Notes: generated by a model from the letters alone, not told the origin. A DNA stretch of 64,000 nucleotides from Lachnospiraceae bacterium (GCA_017622795.1 JAGAQI010000015.1:1-64000), one strand, 5' to 3'; positions 1 through 9,165 are shown, counted from the stretch's first letter. A program made the numbers and translations.

Positions 1-89
1 TACGTTACGGTAAGGTTAGACGTGCTAAGTTAAATTACCTTCGTCAGAGAACCGGTAAGAGCGCTAAGGTTAAAGAGCTTGTAAGATAA
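1..89 (+). CDS. rplS: 50S ribosomal protein L19, C-terminal end (partial)
   Basis: Only the last 28 codons are inside the window, read in the frame starting at base 3 and ending in TAA at 87-89. The peptide is rich in Arg and Lys and carries the GKVRRAKLNYLR stretch followed by GKSAKVKEL, the conserved C-terminal signature of L19, which sits at the 30S-50S interface. A hairpin terminator follows at once. In many Firmicutes rplS is followed by lepB and rbgA (ylqF), as here, which supports the call. The 5' part lies outside the window. Confidence 0.9.
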   Translation, partial: RYGKVRRAKLNYLRQRTGKSAKVKELVR

Positions 90-105
90 TTCAGGTGACT
101 GATAC

Positions 106-138
106 AAAAGCTTCGGGAGTTTCCCGGAGCTTTTTTTC
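106..138 (+). terminator. Intrinsic terminator after rplS
   Basis: A 10-bp stem (AAGCTTCGGG at 108-117 with CCCGGAGCTT at 123-132, one G-T pair) with a 5-nt loop runs into seven T residues. It closes the rplS transcript ahead of the lepB promoter. Confidence 0.9.
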
Positions 139-148
139 TTGCATTGTC

Positions 149-177
149 TTGCAAACAAAATGGCAAAATGCTATACT
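149..177 (+). promoter_or_regulatory. Sigma-A type promoter for lepB
   Basis: TTGCAA at 149-154 and TATACT at 172-177 are separated by exactly 17 bases, just past the rplS terminator and about 35 bases before the lepB start. It probably drives lepB and perhaps the closely spaced genes after it. Confidence 0.6.
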
Positions 178-211
178 TAATTAGATAGCCTGAAAGGATG
201 TAATCTGACAT

Positions 212-787
212 ATGGACATGTATTTAAACAGCAAAAAGCCAAAATATAAAAAGTTTTTTAAATCCCTGTTCTGGTGGATTGTTGAAATTGTTCTTGTTAT
301 TCTTGCTGCCTGGCTGATTATCGAATATGCAGTGGAAAAAACAACGATGATGGGGGTGTCTATGAACACCACATTGAATGACGGAGATAAAATAATCATA
401 AACAAGTTAGCGTATTTACGTGGGGAACCGGAGCGGAATGATGTTATAGTATTCAGCCAAAGTAAAAGCGGTCACGGCTATTATAATGTTAAGCGTGTGA
501 TTGGTTTGCCGGGAGAAACCGTAGAAATTGTAAACGGAGAGGTTTACATTAATGGAGTAAAATTAGTGGAAGTAATTCCGGTAGAAACCATGCGGGTGGC
601 CGGTCTTGCGGATGAAGCAATTTTACTTGGTGAAAATGAATTTTTTGTGCTAGGAGATAACCGGAATTACAGTGAAGACAGCCGGTTTGCAAATATCGGA
701 ATTGTTGTAAAAAGTGACATTATCGGAAAGGCCTGGATGCGTCTGGAACCATTTTCGATTATTGATAAAATTAATAGGGAAGACTAA
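212..787 (+). CDS. lepB: Type I signal peptidase
   Basis: A 191-aa S26-family signal peptidase that cleaves signal peptides from Sec-exported proteins on the outer face of the membrane. One N-terminal membrane segment spans about residues 19-37. The nucleophile Ser50 lies in GVSMNTTL and the general base Lys94 in VKRVIGLPGE; the box-E motif GDNRNYSEDSR follows near residue 150. The usual SMxPTL motif has Thr in place of Pro, a small deviation. The start at 212 follows GAAAGGA at 192-198; ATG 218 is an alternative. The size fits Gram-positive SipS-type enzymes with one membrane anchor. It is followed closely by rbgA. Confidence 0.92.
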   Translation: MDMYLNSKKPKYKKFFKSLFWWIVEIVLVILAAWLIIEYAVEKTTMMGVSMNTTLNDGDKIIINKLAYLRGEPERNDVIVFSQSKSGHGYYNVKRVIGLPGETVEIVNGEVYINGVKLVEVIPVETMRVAGLADEAILLGENEFFVLGDNRNYSEDSRFANIGIVVKSDIIGKAWMRLEPFSIIDKINRED

Positions 788-819
788 AGAAATTTGTTTT
801 TTATTTGGAGGGATAAATT

Positions 820-1686
820 ATGCATTATCAGTGGTATCCGGGACATATGTCCAAGGCAAAACGCCAGATGCAGGAAGATATTAAGTTAATCGATGTTGTA
901 ATTGAGCTGGTAGACGCAAGAATTCCGTACAGTTCCAAAAATCCGGACATTGATACACTTGCAAAAGGAAAAGACAGGGTGATTCTTTTAAATAAGGCAG
1001 ATTTGGCTGATGAACGTGCGACAGCAGCTTTTAAAAAGTTTTATGAGGCGAAAGGCTTTCATGTATGTACTGTCAATTCCAAAGGCGGAAACGGCGTGAA
1101 AAATGTAATGAATACAGTTCGTACGGCATGTAAGGAAAAACTTGAAAAAGACAGGGCGAGAGGCATTATCGGACGTCCTATCCGTGCTATGATTGTCGGT
1201 ATTCCCAATGTCGGAAAGTCTACCTTTATCAATTCTTTTGCAGGAAAAGCCTGCGCAAAAACAGGAAACAAGCCGGGTGTTACCAAGGGAAAGCAGTGGA
1301 TCCGATTAAACAAAGAACTGGAGCTTTTAGATACTCCGGGTATTTTATGGCCAAAGTTTGATGATCAGAAGGTTGGTCTTCATATTGCCATGATAGGTTC
1401 CATTAATGAAGATATTTTGGATCAGAATGAACTGGCAATCAAGCTTTTGGATTACATTATGACAAATTACAAAGGCTATGTTCAGACCCGTTATAATGTG
1501 GAAGAAGAGGGTAACGGTGAAGATATGCTAAAGAAAATCGCGGACAAGCGTGCCTGCAAGAAAAAAGGCGGAGAGCTTGACTTAGAGAAGATGTCTTCCT
1601 TTATTGTAGATGATTTCCGCGGCGGAAGAATCGGTAAAGTAACCTTAGAGCGTCCGGAGGATTTTGAAACACCGGCAGATAAATAA
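820..1686 (+). CDS. rbgA: Ribosome biogenesis GTPase YlqF/RbgA
   Basis: A 288-aa circularly permuted GTPase required for late assembly of the 50S subunit. The motif order is permuted as expected: G4 NKAD at residues 58-61 precedes G1 GIPNVGKS at 127-134 and G3 DTPG at 171-174. The C-terminal part is the basic RNA-binding region typical of RbgA. GGAGG lies just before the ATG at 820. It sits between lepB and rnhB, the same order seen around ylqF-rnhB in Bacillus, and probably forms one transcript with them. Confidence 0.95.
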   Translation: MHYQWYPGHMSKAKRQMQEDIKLIDVVIELVDARIPYSSKNPDIDTLAKGKDRVILLNKADLADERATAAFKKFYEAKGFHVCTVNSKGGNGVKNVMNTVRTACKEKLEKDRARGIIGRPIRAMIVGIPNVGKSTFINSFAGKACAKTGNKPGVTKGKQWIRLNKELELLDTPGILWPKFDDQKVGLHIAMIGSINEDILDQNELAIKLLDYIMTNYKGYVQTRYNVEEEGNGEDMLKKIADKRACKKKGGELDLEKMSSFIVDDFRGGRIGKVTLERPEDFETPADK

Positions 1687-1710
1687 CAAAAGCATAGAAA
1701 GAGGATACGT

Positions 1711-2475
1711 ATGGAAAAGATAGCAGATATTAAAAATACGATAGATGCTGCAGATTTGTCAGAACTTCCTTTTGTAATAGAAAAATACGAGGCAGATGAA
1801 CGGGAAGGTGTGAAAAAACTTTTGACAAAGGCAAAGAAAAAGCTGGATGCCTATGCAAAAGAGCTGGAACGTACAGAAAATATGAAGATTTATGAAAAGA
1901 AATATTGGGATTATTCCTATATCTGTGGAATTGATGAAGTCGGCAGAGGACCGTTGGCAGGCCCGGTGGTTGCAGCAGCAGTCATTCTTCCGAAAGACTG
2001 TAATATTTTGTATCTGAATGATTCTAAGCAGCTTTCTGAGCAAAAAAGAGAAGAACTTTTTGATGTAATCATGGAGCAGGCGGTTGCGGTAGGTATCGGC
2101 GTAGTTTCCCATGAAAAGATCGACGAAATCAATATTTTACAAGCTACCTATGAAGCAATGCGACAAGCAGTCGGCAAACTTAGTGTTACGCCTGATTTAC
2201 TGCTCAATGATGCGGTGACTATTCCGGGATTGAACATGAAGCAGGTACCGATAATCAAAGGGGATGCCAAGAGTATTTCCATTGCGGCAGCGAGTATCGT
2301 TGCTAAGGTCACCAGAGACCGGATGATGGTAGAATTGGATAAATTTTATCCGGAGTATGGTTTTGCCGGAAATAAGGGCTATGGGGCTGCAGCACATATT
2401 CAGGCATTAAAGGAAATAGGGCCATGTCCGATTCACCGTAGGAGTTTTATTAAGAATTTTACAGGCGAAGTATAG
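1711..2475 (+). CDS. rnhB: Ribonuclease HII
   Basis: A 254-aa type 2 RNase H that cuts RNA in RNA-DNA hybrids and single ribonucleotides embedded in DNA. The catalytic Asp75-Glu76 pair lies in GIDEVGRGPLAGP; further acidic residues follow in LLLNDAV (Asp167) and after the SIAAASIVAKVTRD motif. About 70 residues precede the catalytic core, an extension also present in Bacillus RnhB. A GAAAGAGG ribosome binding site precedes the ATG. A type 1 RNase H is also encoded in this window at 10923. Confidence 0.95.
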   Translation: MEKIADIKNTIDAADLSELPFVIEKYEADEREGVKKLLTKAKKKLDAYAKELERTENMKIYEKKYWDYSYICGIDEVGRGPLAGPVVAAAVILPKDCNILYLNDSKQLSEQKREELFDVIMEQAVAVGIGVVSHEKIDEINILQATYEAMRQAVGKLSVTPDLLLNDAVTIPGLNMKQVPIIKGDAKSISIAAASIVAKVTRDRMMVELDKFYPEYGFAGNKGYGAAAHIQALKEIGPCPIHRRSFIKNFTGEV

Positions 2476-2498
2476 TTTATTAATCAGGAGGGCAACGT

Positions 2499-2786
2499 AT
2501 GGAAGAAGAAAAAAAGAATATAGCGAATAAAACCGCGGTTGCCTTATCCTATGAGGCCGGAGATCAGGCTCCGAAAATTTTAGCGACCGGTAAAGGCTAT
2601 GTTGCAGAAAAAATAATTGAAGCAGCAAAAGAAGAAAATGTGCCGGTTCATAAAGATGAAAAGTTAGCGGCTACGCTTTCTAAACTGGAAATCGGTGATT
2701 ATATTCCAAAAGAATTATATGGTGTTGTTGCAGAAATCCTGGTGTTTGTTGATCGTGTGGAGGGTATAAAGAAGCATGCAAAATAG
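2499..2786 (+). CDS. FlhB C-terminal domain-like protein (YlqH type)
   Basis: A 95-aa protein that matches only the cytoplasmic C-terminal domain of FlhB/EscU, the export-apparatus switch protein, with no membrane part. Recognisable family features are the AVALSYE start, the APKILATGKGYVAEKI segment and the LEIGDYIPKELYGVVAEIL end. The self-cleaving NPTH motif is absent; APKI stands near that place. Such stand-alone proteins occur beside rnhB and rbgA in many Firmicutes, as ylqH does in Bacillus, and their role is not known. Its end overlaps the start of the next gene by 11 bases, suggesting coupled translation. Confidence 0.8.
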   Translation: MEEEKKNIANKTAVALSYEAGDQAPKILATGKGYVAEKIIEAAKEENVPVHKDEKLAATLSKLEIGDYIPKELYGVVAEILVFVDRVEGIKKHAK

Positions 2787-3135
2787 GCGTAGCCTTGGAA
2801 CTGAAAAGGAAAAGCTTGCAGTACGGTATTTGGAGGAACAAGGTGCAACTGTTCTCGCAAAGAACTTTTATTTTCGTGGCGGAGAACTGGATTTAATAAT
2901 AAAAGACGGGGAATATGTTTGTTTTGTTGAAGTGAAATACAGAAAAAGTATGTCCTTTGGAACTCCGGAAGCAGCAGTAACGACAGCAAAACAAAGAAAA
3001 ATAATTCATGGAGCAAGGTTGTTTTTATATCAGAATCATTACGGTTCCGACACTCCTTGCCGTTTCGATGTAATTTCCGTATATCAGGAAGAAATTACAT
3101 GGATTAAGAATGCTTTTGAGCTTAATACGTGGTAA
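2776..3135 (+). CDS. YraN/UPF0102 family nuclease-fold protein
   Basis: A 119-aa member of UPF0102. The sequence shows the family layout: an N-terminal helix LGTEKEKLAVRYLEEQG, then GGELDLI near residues 35-41 and FVEVKYR, which together form a PD-(D/E)xK-like core (Asp plus E-x-K). It resembles Holliday-junction resolvase folds, but the cellular role is not established. The ATG lies inside the end of the preceding gene, so it is probably translated by coupling. A promoter-like sequence for der follows. Confidence 0.85.
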   Translation: MQNRRSLGTEKEKLAVRYLEEQGATVLAKNFYFRGGELDLIIKDGEYVCFVEVKYRKSMSFGTPEAAVTTAKQRKIIHGARLFLYQNHYGSDTPCRFDVISVYQEEITWIKNAFELNTW

Positions 3136-3151
3136 AAAAGGGTAAAAATGC

Positions 3152-3180
3152 TTTACAAACCGAAAAGCATATGGTAAATT
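3152..3180 (+). promoter_or_regulatory. Probable sigma-A promoter for der
   Basis: TTTACA at 3152-3157 and TAAATT at 3175-3180 have a 17-base spacer in the 90-base gap before der. The -10 box is weak, so the call is moderate. Confidence 0.45.
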
Positions 3181-3225
3181 TAAATGAATCATATAGTTTT
3201 CAATACTACAAGTGAGGTAAAATAG

Positions 3226-4560
3226 ATGAGCAAACCAATTGTAGCCATTGTCGGAAGACCTAATGTCGGAAAATCCACTTTGTTTAATGTTTTGGCAGGA
3301 GAGCGGATTTCCATCGTAAAGGACTTCCCGGGTGTTACCAGAGATAGAATTTATGCAGAAGTAAGCTGGTTGAATTACCAGTTTACCATGATTGATACCG
3401 GTGGTATCGAACCGGAAAGCAAAGACATGATGTTGACTTATATGCGTCAGCAGGCACAAACTGCTATTGATACAGCAGATATTATTATTTTTGTTGTAGA
3501 TGTAAAGCAGGGTCTTGTGGATGCAGATTTTAAAGTGGCGGACATGCTTCGTCGTGCAAATAAGCCGGTAGTGCTTTGCGTAAACAAAGTAGATGACTTT
3601 AACAAATATATGGCAGATGTATATGAATTTTATAATTTAGGTATTGGTGACCCAATGCCTGTTTCTGCTGTCAATATGCTTGGTATCGGTGACATGTTAG
3701 ATGAAGTGATCAAGCATTTTGGAGATAAAGGTCAGGATGAAGTGGAAGATGAACGTCCGCGTATTGCCGTGGTTGGTAAACCAAACGTTGGTAAGTCTTC
3801 CATGATCAACAAGCTTTTAGGGGAAGAACGTGTTATCGTATCTGATATTGCCGGTACAACCCGTGATGCCATTGATACTGCAGTAACCTATAACAAAAAG
3901 GAATATGTGTTTATCGATACGGCCGGTTTACGTCGTAAGAGCAAAATTAAAGAAGAAATTGAACGGTTCAGTATTGTCCGTACCGTAGCGGCAGTAGAGC
4001 GTGCGGATGTTGTTATTTGTGTGATTGATGCTACGGAAGGCATCACCGAACAGGATGCAAAGATATGCGGTATTGCCCATGATAACGGCAAAGGTGTCAT
4101 CATTGCCGTAAATAAATGGGATGCGGTAGAGGATAAGGATGATAAGACCATTTACCGTCATACGGAAAAAATCCGAGAAGTGCTTTCCTTTGTGCCTTAT
4201 GCAGATATCATTTTTATTTCTGCATTAACCGGTCAGCGTATGCATAAGTTGTTTGAACATATCGAAACTGTTATCCAGAATCAGAATATGCGAATCGGAA
4301 CCGGCGTATTAAATGAAATCATGATGGAAGCAGTGTCCTTACAGCAGCCACCATCTGATAAGGGTAAACGTTTAAAACTATATTATATCACTCAGGTTGC
4401 AGTAAAACCGCCAACCTTTGTTATTTTTGTTAATGATAAAGAAATTATGCATTTTTCCTATGTCAGATATATTGAAAATAAGATCAGAGAAGCCTTTGGC
4501 TTTTCCGGAACCTCTTTAAAGTTTATTATCAGAGAGCGTTCTGAAAAAGACGGAAAATAA
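3226..4560 (+). CDS. der: Ribosome-assembly GTPase Der (EngA)
   Basis: A 444-aa double-GTPase protein needed for 50S subunit assembly. The first P-loop GRPNVGKS is at residues 10-17 and the second GKPNVGKSS starts at residue 184; each is followed by its DTGG or DTAG motif and an NKxD motif (NKVD and NKWD). The C-terminal KH-like domain covers about the last 85 residues and includes [16 protein letters not shown]. The length is normal for the family. Together with RbgA and Obg it is the third ribosome-assembly GTPase in this window. Confidence 0.97.
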   Translation: MSKPIVAIVGRPNVGKSTLFNVLAGERISIVKDFPGVTRDRIYAEVSWLNYQFTMIDTGGIEPESKDMMLTYMRQQAQTAIDTADIIIFVVDVKQGLVDADFKVADMLRRANKPVVLCVNKVDDFNKYMADVYEFYNLGIGDPMPVSAVNMLGIGDMLDEVIKHFGDKGQDEVEDERPRIAVVGKPNVGKSSMINKLLGEERVIVSDIAGTTRDAIDTAVTYNKKEYVFIDTAGLRRKSKIKEEIERFSIVRTVAAVERADVVICVIDATEGITEQDAKICGIAHDNGKGVIIAVNKWDAVEDKDDKTIYRHTEKIREVLSFVPYADIIFISALTGQRMHKLFEHIETVIQNQNMRIGTGVLNEIMMEAVSLQQPPSDKGKRLKLYYITQVAVKPPTFVIFVNDKEIMHFSYVRYIENKIREAFGFSGTSLKFIIRERSEKDGK

Positions 4561-4580
4561 TTTAGCTTGGGAGAATAACT

Positions 4581-5216
4581 ATGTTACTGTTTCAATCCAT
4601 ATTATTATGCCTGCTGGCAGGCTATATTCTTGGCGAAATTTCCGGCGGACATGTGGCCGGAAAACTTTATAACACTGATGTAAGAGAGCACGGCAGCGGA
4701 AACCTGGGTGCAACCAATGTACTTAGAACCCTGGGATGGAAAGCCGCTGTTATTACCTTTGCGGTGGATGTATTAAAAGTAATTGTACCGGTATTGATTG
4801 TTCGTTATTTGTTGTTTCCGCAGTATGCACCTTATTCCTATGAAAATCAGCTTTTAGTGTTGTATTATGCTTTTGGTGCTGTTATCGGACATAATTTCCC
4901 AATGACATTGAATTTTCATGGCGGAAAAGGGGTAGCCTGTCTGGCAGCCACTATTTTAATGTTTGACTGGCGGATGGCTCTTCCGGAAATTCTGATTTTT
5001 GTTTTAATTGTTGCTGTTACAAAGTATGTATCGGTTGGTTCCATCCTGGTTTCCTTGTTTTTCTTTGGATGGATTTTGCTTGTACATGATGCGACTCTTC
5101 ATATGGCATTGATTGCGTGTGCTTTCCCGGTATCTGTCATTTTTATGCATCGCTCCAATATTAAGCGTCTGCTTCAGGGAACAGAAAACAAAATCGGTTC
5201 CAAAAAGAAAGAATAA
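4581..5216 (+). CDS. plsY: Acyl-phosphate:glycerol-3-phosphate acyltransferase PlsY
   Basis: A 211-aa integral membrane enzyme that moves an acyl chain from acyl-phosphate to glycerol-3-phosphate, giving lysophosphatidic acid, the first step of phospholipid synthesis. Three family motifs are visible: GSGNLGATNVLRTLG near residue 39, GHNFPMTLNFHGGKGVA near residue 110, and the late VGSILVS segment. Several membrane helices are evident. It is followed 17 bases later by gpsA, which makes its substrate, so the pair works as one unit. Confidence 0.95.
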   Translation: MLLFQSILLCLLAGYILGEISGGHVAGKLYNTDVREHGSGNLGATNVLRTLGWKAAVITFAVDVLKVIVPVLIVRYLLFPQYAPYSYENQLLVLYYAFGAVIGHNFPMTLNFHGGKGVACLAATILMFDWRMALPEILIFVLIVAVTKYVSVGSILVSLFFFGWILLVHDATLHMALIACAFPVSVIFMHRSNIKRLLQGTENKIGSKKKE

Positions 5217-5233
5217 ATAGGAGAACTATCAAC

Positions 5234-6238
5234 ATGAAAATATCTGTATTGGGTGCAGGAACTTGGGGAACTGCCCTTACTATATTACTTGCTGAAAATA
5301 AACACGAAGTAACTTTATGGTCGAAGCTTCCGAAAGAAATTGAAGCTTTGGAAAACAACAGATCGGAGATAAAAAATCTTCCGGGCGCTGTTCTGCAGGA
5401 TTCTGTCAAACTTACCGCTAATTTAGAGGAAGCTTTACAGGAACCGGAAATGATAGTTATGGCAGTAGCTTCTGTTTTTGTACGGGAAACTGCAAAGAGT
5501 ATAGCGGATAAACTGCCAAAAGGAATCATTATTGTAAACGTGGCTAAAGGTATTGAGGAAGCAACCTTAAAGACGCTTACCGAAGTAATTGAAGATGAAA
5601 TACCGCAGGCTGAGGTGGCTGTATTATCAGGACCAAGCCATGCAGAAGAAGTCAGCAGAAAAATTCCTACAACTATTGTAACCGGAGCAAAGAAAAAGGA
5701 TGTTGCTGATAAAATTCAGGACGCTTTCATGACAGAATTTTTCCGCGTATATACCAGTCCGGATGTTATCGGTATTGAACTTGGCGGCTCTTTAAAGAAT
5801 GTTATTGCTCTTGCTGCCGGAGTATTGGACGGTGCAGGTTTTGGTGACAATACCAAAGCAGCACTTATGACCAGAGGAATTGCAGAAATTTCACGACTTG
5901 GTGTTGCAATGGGCGGAAAATATGAAACCTTTGCCGGACTTTCCGGTATGGGTGATTTAATGGTTACCTGCACCAGTAAACACAGTCGTAACAGAAATGC
6001 CGGCTTCTTAATCGGGCAGGGAAAAACTGCAAAAGAAGCTATGGAAGAAGTTCAGCAGACAGTCGAAGGCGTTTATTCTGCAAAAGCAGCTTATTTGCTT
6101 GGTAAAAAGTATAATATAGAACTTCCGATTGTGGAGCAGGTGAATCTTGTTTTGTTTGAAGATAAGCCGGTGAAAGAAGCAATTTATGATTTGCTGATTC
6201 GTGAAAAAACAGAAGAGCATACCGCATTAAAGTGGTAA
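5234..6238 (+). CDS. gpsA: Glycerol-3-phosphate dehydrogenase [NAD(P)+]
   Basis: A 334-aa cytoplasmic enzyme that reduces dihydroxyacetone phosphate to sn-glycerol-3-phosphate for lipid synthesis. The dinucleotide-binding GAGTWGTAL motif is at residues 7-15; LSGPSHAEEV and the catalytic-region motif GIELGGSLKNVIALAAG follow, then the substrate-binding domain with GLSGMGDLMVTC. The length is normal. GGAG lies before the ATG. It ends the cluster that began with lepB; a strong terminator follows. Confidence 0.96.
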   Translation: MKISVLGAGTWGTALTILLAENKHEVTLWSKLPKEIEALENNRSEIKNLPGAVLQDSVKLTANLEEALQEPEMIVMAVASVFVRETAKSIADKLPKGIIIVNVAKGIEEATLKTLTEVIEDEIPQAEVAVLSGPSHAEEVSRKIPTTIVTGAKKKDVADKIQDAFMTEFFRVYTSPDVIGIELGGSLKNVIALAAGVLDGAGFGDNTKAALMTRGIAEISRLGVAMGGKYETFAGLSGMGDLMVTCTSKHSRNRNAGFLIGQGKTAKEAMEEVQQTVEGVYSAKAAYLLGKKYNIELPIVEQVNLVLFEDKPVKEAIYDLLIREKTEEHTALKW

Positions 6239-6243
6239 AAAAA

Positions 6244-6296
6244 CAAACCTTACAGTTCCGGCTATGGGAGAGTCACTGTAAGGTTTGCTTTTTTAT
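6244..6296 (+). terminator. Intrinsic terminator after gpsA
   Basis: A perfect 13-bp stem (6244-6256 with 6275-6287) with an 18-nt loop is followed by a T-rich tract. It separates the lipid genes from spoIVA. Confidence 0.9.
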
Positions 6297-6386
6297 TGGA
6301 TGTAAGAGTAATTTTTTTATTCTGATAGGCATATAGTATACAAATACTACCGGACACATTATAGAAAAATAATCAGGAGGGTGCCT

Positions 6387-7868
6387 ATGGAAAATCATTC
6401 TTTTCACATTTATAAAGATATACAGCAAAGAACAAACGGTGCAGTATATTTAGGTGTTGTAGGGCCGGTTAGAACCGGAAAATCCACATTTATAAAGAGA
6501 TTTATGGATGTGCTTGTTTTACCGAACATTGCAGAACCTCATATCAGACAACAAATTAATGACGAACTACCGCAAAGTGGAAATGGTAAAACCATTATGA
6601 CAACAGAACCGAAATTTATACCGATGACACCGGCAGAAATTGTATTGGAAGACGGTTCTGAGTTGAAATTGCGACTGATAGATTGTGTAGGATATATGAC
6701 AGAAGGTGCCTTGGGACACATGGAAGAAAATGTCCAGCGTATGGTAAAAACGCCGTGGAATTCTGCAGAAATTCCTTTTTCGGAGGCGGCATCCATCGGA
6801 ACAAGAAAAGTAATTGAAGATCATTCTACTATTGGTATTGTGGTAACAACAGACGGAACCTTTGGAGAACTTCCGAGAGAAAATTATCTGCTTCCGGAAG
6901 AACAGACGATACAGGAATTACAGGAAATTGGAAAACCCTTTGTAGTATTACTTAATTCGGCTTATCCAAATGCAGCAGAAACAAAAGAATTGGCTGCTCA
7001 AATGGAAGAACAGTATCATGCCACGGTGATACCGGTAAATTGTCTTGCTTTAAGCGCTGAGGATATTACGGGGATTATGGACCGTATAGTTGCATCTTTT
7101 CCGGCAAATATTCTTTATTTTTCTATGCCGAAATGGGTTGAGCTCTTGCCTGAGGAAAATGAAATAAAGAAAGGTGTTATTTCATCTGTGAAGAGTTATC
7201 TTGCACTAATTTCTTCTATGAAAGATGTAACAAGTGTGAAAAACAATTGTCGCGGAGAATTTATAAATCAATTTGAAATAAAAGAATTACATAGGGAAAA
7301 CGGAGAAGTATCCATTATCATCCGTATAAAAGAAGAATATTATTACAATATGTTAAGTGAACTTACCGGCGTTTCTGTTAAAAATGAAGAAGAATTTTTG
7401 GACGCTGTCCGGGCGATGTCTTCCGCACGAAAAGAATGTGAAAGTGTAGGAACTGCGTGGAACGAGGTAAAAGAGGAAGGATACGGAGTGGTATACCCGC
7501 AGGCAGATCAAATCAGAATTTCGGATCCTGAACTTGTGAAGCATGGAAGCAAATACGGAGTAAAATTAAAAGCAACCGCACCATCTACCCAAATGATACG
7601 GGCTGATATTGAAATTGAAATTGCACCGATTGTAGGTACCATGGAACAGGCAAATGATCTGATTGCCTATATGAAACAACAGGTTTCTGAGGGAAATGAC
7701 GGTATTTATGAAACAAATATTTTCGGGAAAACGGTCAGACAGTTAATCGAAGACGGTATCCAGGAGAAAATCGGGAATATTTCTAAGGAAAGTAGGGAAA
7801 AATTACAAAATACGATGCAAAAAATTGTGAATGACAGCAATCGTGGCTTCATTTGTATCATAATTTAA
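6387..7868 (+). CDS. spoIVA: Stage IV sporulation protein A (spore-coat ATPase)
   Basis: A 493-aa coat-morphogenetic ATPase that polymerises on the forespore surface and is the base for coat assembly. The P-loop GPVRTGKS is at residues 26-33, after an N-terminus that follows the family pattern IYKDIQQRTNG and GVVG. The protein ends in the hydrophobic segment FICIII; SpoIVA C-termini contact the forespore membrane through SpoVM. The length matches Bacillus SpoIVA (492 aa). I chose ATG 6387 over the upstream in-frame GTG 6381 because AGGAGG occupies 6375-6380. Upstream, ATACAAAT at 6338-6345 resembles a SigE -10 element, but I cannot confirm it. It is direct evidence of a spore former. Confidence 0.96.
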   Translation: MENHSFHIYKDIQQRTNGAVYLGVVGPVRTGKSTFIKRFMDVLVLPNIAEPHIRQQINDELPQSGNGKTIMTTEPKFIPMTPAEIVLEDGSELKLRLIDCVGYMTEGALGHMEENVQRMVKTPWNSAEIPFSEAASIGTRKVIEDHSTIGIVVTTDGTFGELPRENYLLPEEQTIQELQEIGKPFVVLLNSAYPNAAETKELAAQMEEQYHATVIPVNCLALSAEDITGIMDRIVASFPANILYFSMPKWVELLPEENEIKKGVISSVKSYLALISSMKDVTSVKNNCRGEFINQFEIKELHRENGEVSIIIRIKEEYYYNMLSELTGVSVKNEEEFLDAVRAMSSARKECESVGTAWNEVKEEGYGVVYPQADQIRISDPELVKHGSKYGVKLKATAPSTQMIRADIEIEIAPIVGTMEQANDLIAYMKQQVSEGNDGIYETNIFGKTVRQLIEDGIQEKIGNISKESREKLQNTMQKIVNDSNRGFICIII

Positions 7869-7909
7869 CAATTTTCACTACGAAAGTAGAATAAATATCG
7901 GAGAAACAG

Positions 7910-7938
7910 TTGACAATATTTGGGCAGTTTGCTATAAT
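7910..7938 (+). promoter_or_regulatory. Consensus sigma-A promoter for the NlpC/P60 gene
   Basis: TTGACA at 7910-7915 and TATAAT at 7933-7938 are perfect hexamers with a 17-base spacer. Transcription would begin near 7945, leaving an AT-rich leader of about 120 bases with ATGTAACA twice (7963-7970 and 8014-8021). I recognise no known riboswitch in that leader. Confidence 0.9.
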
Positions 7939-8063
7939 ATGCACGTAATAAATTTAATATTTATGTAACATTTTATATACATAACAATATTTTTTGCGTG
8001 GCTTGCATGTAAAATGTAACAAATTGCCCGAAAAATTGTTAACTATTATTCTTGGAGGAACCG

Positions 8064-9152
8064 ATGAAAAAAACATGGAAAAAGGCAGTATGTCTGCTGA
8101 TTATTGGAGTATTAACAGCTCAAGGACCGCTAATGTCCGTAAAAGCGGATGTGGTCGATGGAGATAATTCCATCGGTGGTTTTACTGAATTATTGGACAA
8201 GTATTATTCCAGCATTAAATCCGAAGAAGAAGCAGATACGACAGAGCTTTTTGCTACTTCCTATGAGGCTCCGGAAAATCTTGCAATTGCAAATGTTAAC
8301 AGTTCCTTAAATATCAGAAAAAAACCAAGCTCTTCTTCACAGAAGGTTGGTATTCTTGCCAAAGAGGGTGCATGTATTGTAGAATCCATTGATGAAAACG
8401 GATGGGCAAAAATCAAATCCGGCGAAGTAGAAGGCTATGCTTTTGCAGAATATTTAATTATGGGTGATGAAGCCGTAGCCAAAGCAATGGAATCCGCTGT
8501 ATTATATGCAACCGTAAATTCTAAAGTCAGTGCATTAAATGTGCGTACATCTCCTAGTACAGATGCAGATATTATTACAAAGGTAAAAGCAGGCGAGCGC
8601 TTGGTGGTTACCAAAGAAGTTGTTGTCAATAAAGAAGATGACACTTCCCAGATTTGGGTAGAAGTTCGTATAGATGATGATGAAAATGCAGACGCAGTAG
8701 CTTATGTTTCTGCAGATTACGTTACCGTATCTTATGAATTAAACTGGGCAAGTAAATATACCCCTTACGGTCCTGATGTATCTGAACTTCGTGTAAATAT
8801 TTGTGATTATGCAAAGAAGTGGATTGGTACAAAGTATGTATGGGGCGGCAATAGTTTAACCAAGGGAATTGACTGTTCCGGTTTTGTACAGCAGGTGTAT
8901 AAGCATTTTGGCTATACAACACCTAGAGTATCCCGCGATATGGCAAAGAAATACAAAAAGATTTCTGTTGACGAATTAAAGCCGGGTGATTTGATTTTCT
9001 ACGGAAGAGTAAAGGATAATTACATCAACCATGTAGGAATTTATATTGGTAACGGACAGGTTATCCATTCCAGTACAAATTATAAGGGAATTGCGATTTC
9101 CAGTATGTATTTCTATTCCATCTTAAAATGTGGAAGAATTATTAATGATTAA
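8064..9152 (+). CDS. Secreted SH3-domain NlpC/P60 cell-wall hydrolase
   Basis: A 362-aa exported peptidoglycan endopeptidase. The order is a signal peptide (about residues 1-28, ending near VKA), two bacterial SH3 repeats, each with the (S)xLNIRKKPS or ALNVRTSPS pattern, and a C-terminal NlpC/P60 domain. The catalytic Cys271 lies in GIDCSGFVQQVY and His323 in NHVGIYIG; a further His lies in VIHSS. The start at 8064 follows GGAGG at 8054-8058; an in-frame TTG at 8052 precedes that site and is rejected. It has its own strong promoter and terminator, so it is a single-gene unit. Such enzymes cut stem peptides, usually D-Glu to the diamino acid. Confidence 0.93.
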   Translation: MKKTWKKAVCLLIIGVLTAQGPLMSVKADVVDGDNSIGGFTELLDKYYSSIKSEEEADTTELFATSYEAPENLAIANVNSSLNIRKKPSSSSQKVGILAKEGACIVESIDENGWAKIKSGEVEGYAFAEYLIMGDEAVAKAMESAVLYATVNSKVSALNVRTSPSTDADIITKVKAGERLVVTKEVVVNKEDDTSQIWVEVRIDDDENADAVAYVSADYVTVSYELNWASKYTPYGPDVSELRVNICDYAKKWIGTKYVWGGNSLTKGIDCSGFVQQVYKHFGYTTPRVSRDMAKKYKKISVDELKPGDLIFYGRVKDNYINHVGIYIGNGQVIHSSTNYKGIAISSMYFYSILKCGRIIND

Positions 9153-9165
9153 AAAAGAATACTTC

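Noticed and set aside
1759..2112. Opposite-strand ORF of 117 aa within rnhB
   Set aside because: It lies wholly within a strongly supported gene, has low-complexity Phe/Leu/Cys-rich translation and no ribosome binding site.
2499..2786. Evidence for flagella or type III secretion from the FlhB-like gene
   Set aside because: Only the C-terminal domain is present, without membrane part or NPTH motif, and no other flagellar gene is in the window.
7939..8063. Cyclic di-AMP (ydaO-type) riboswitch before the NlpC/P60 gene
   Set aside because: Such switches often precede wall hydrolases, but this leader is only about 120 bases, very AT-rich and without the expected conserved stems.
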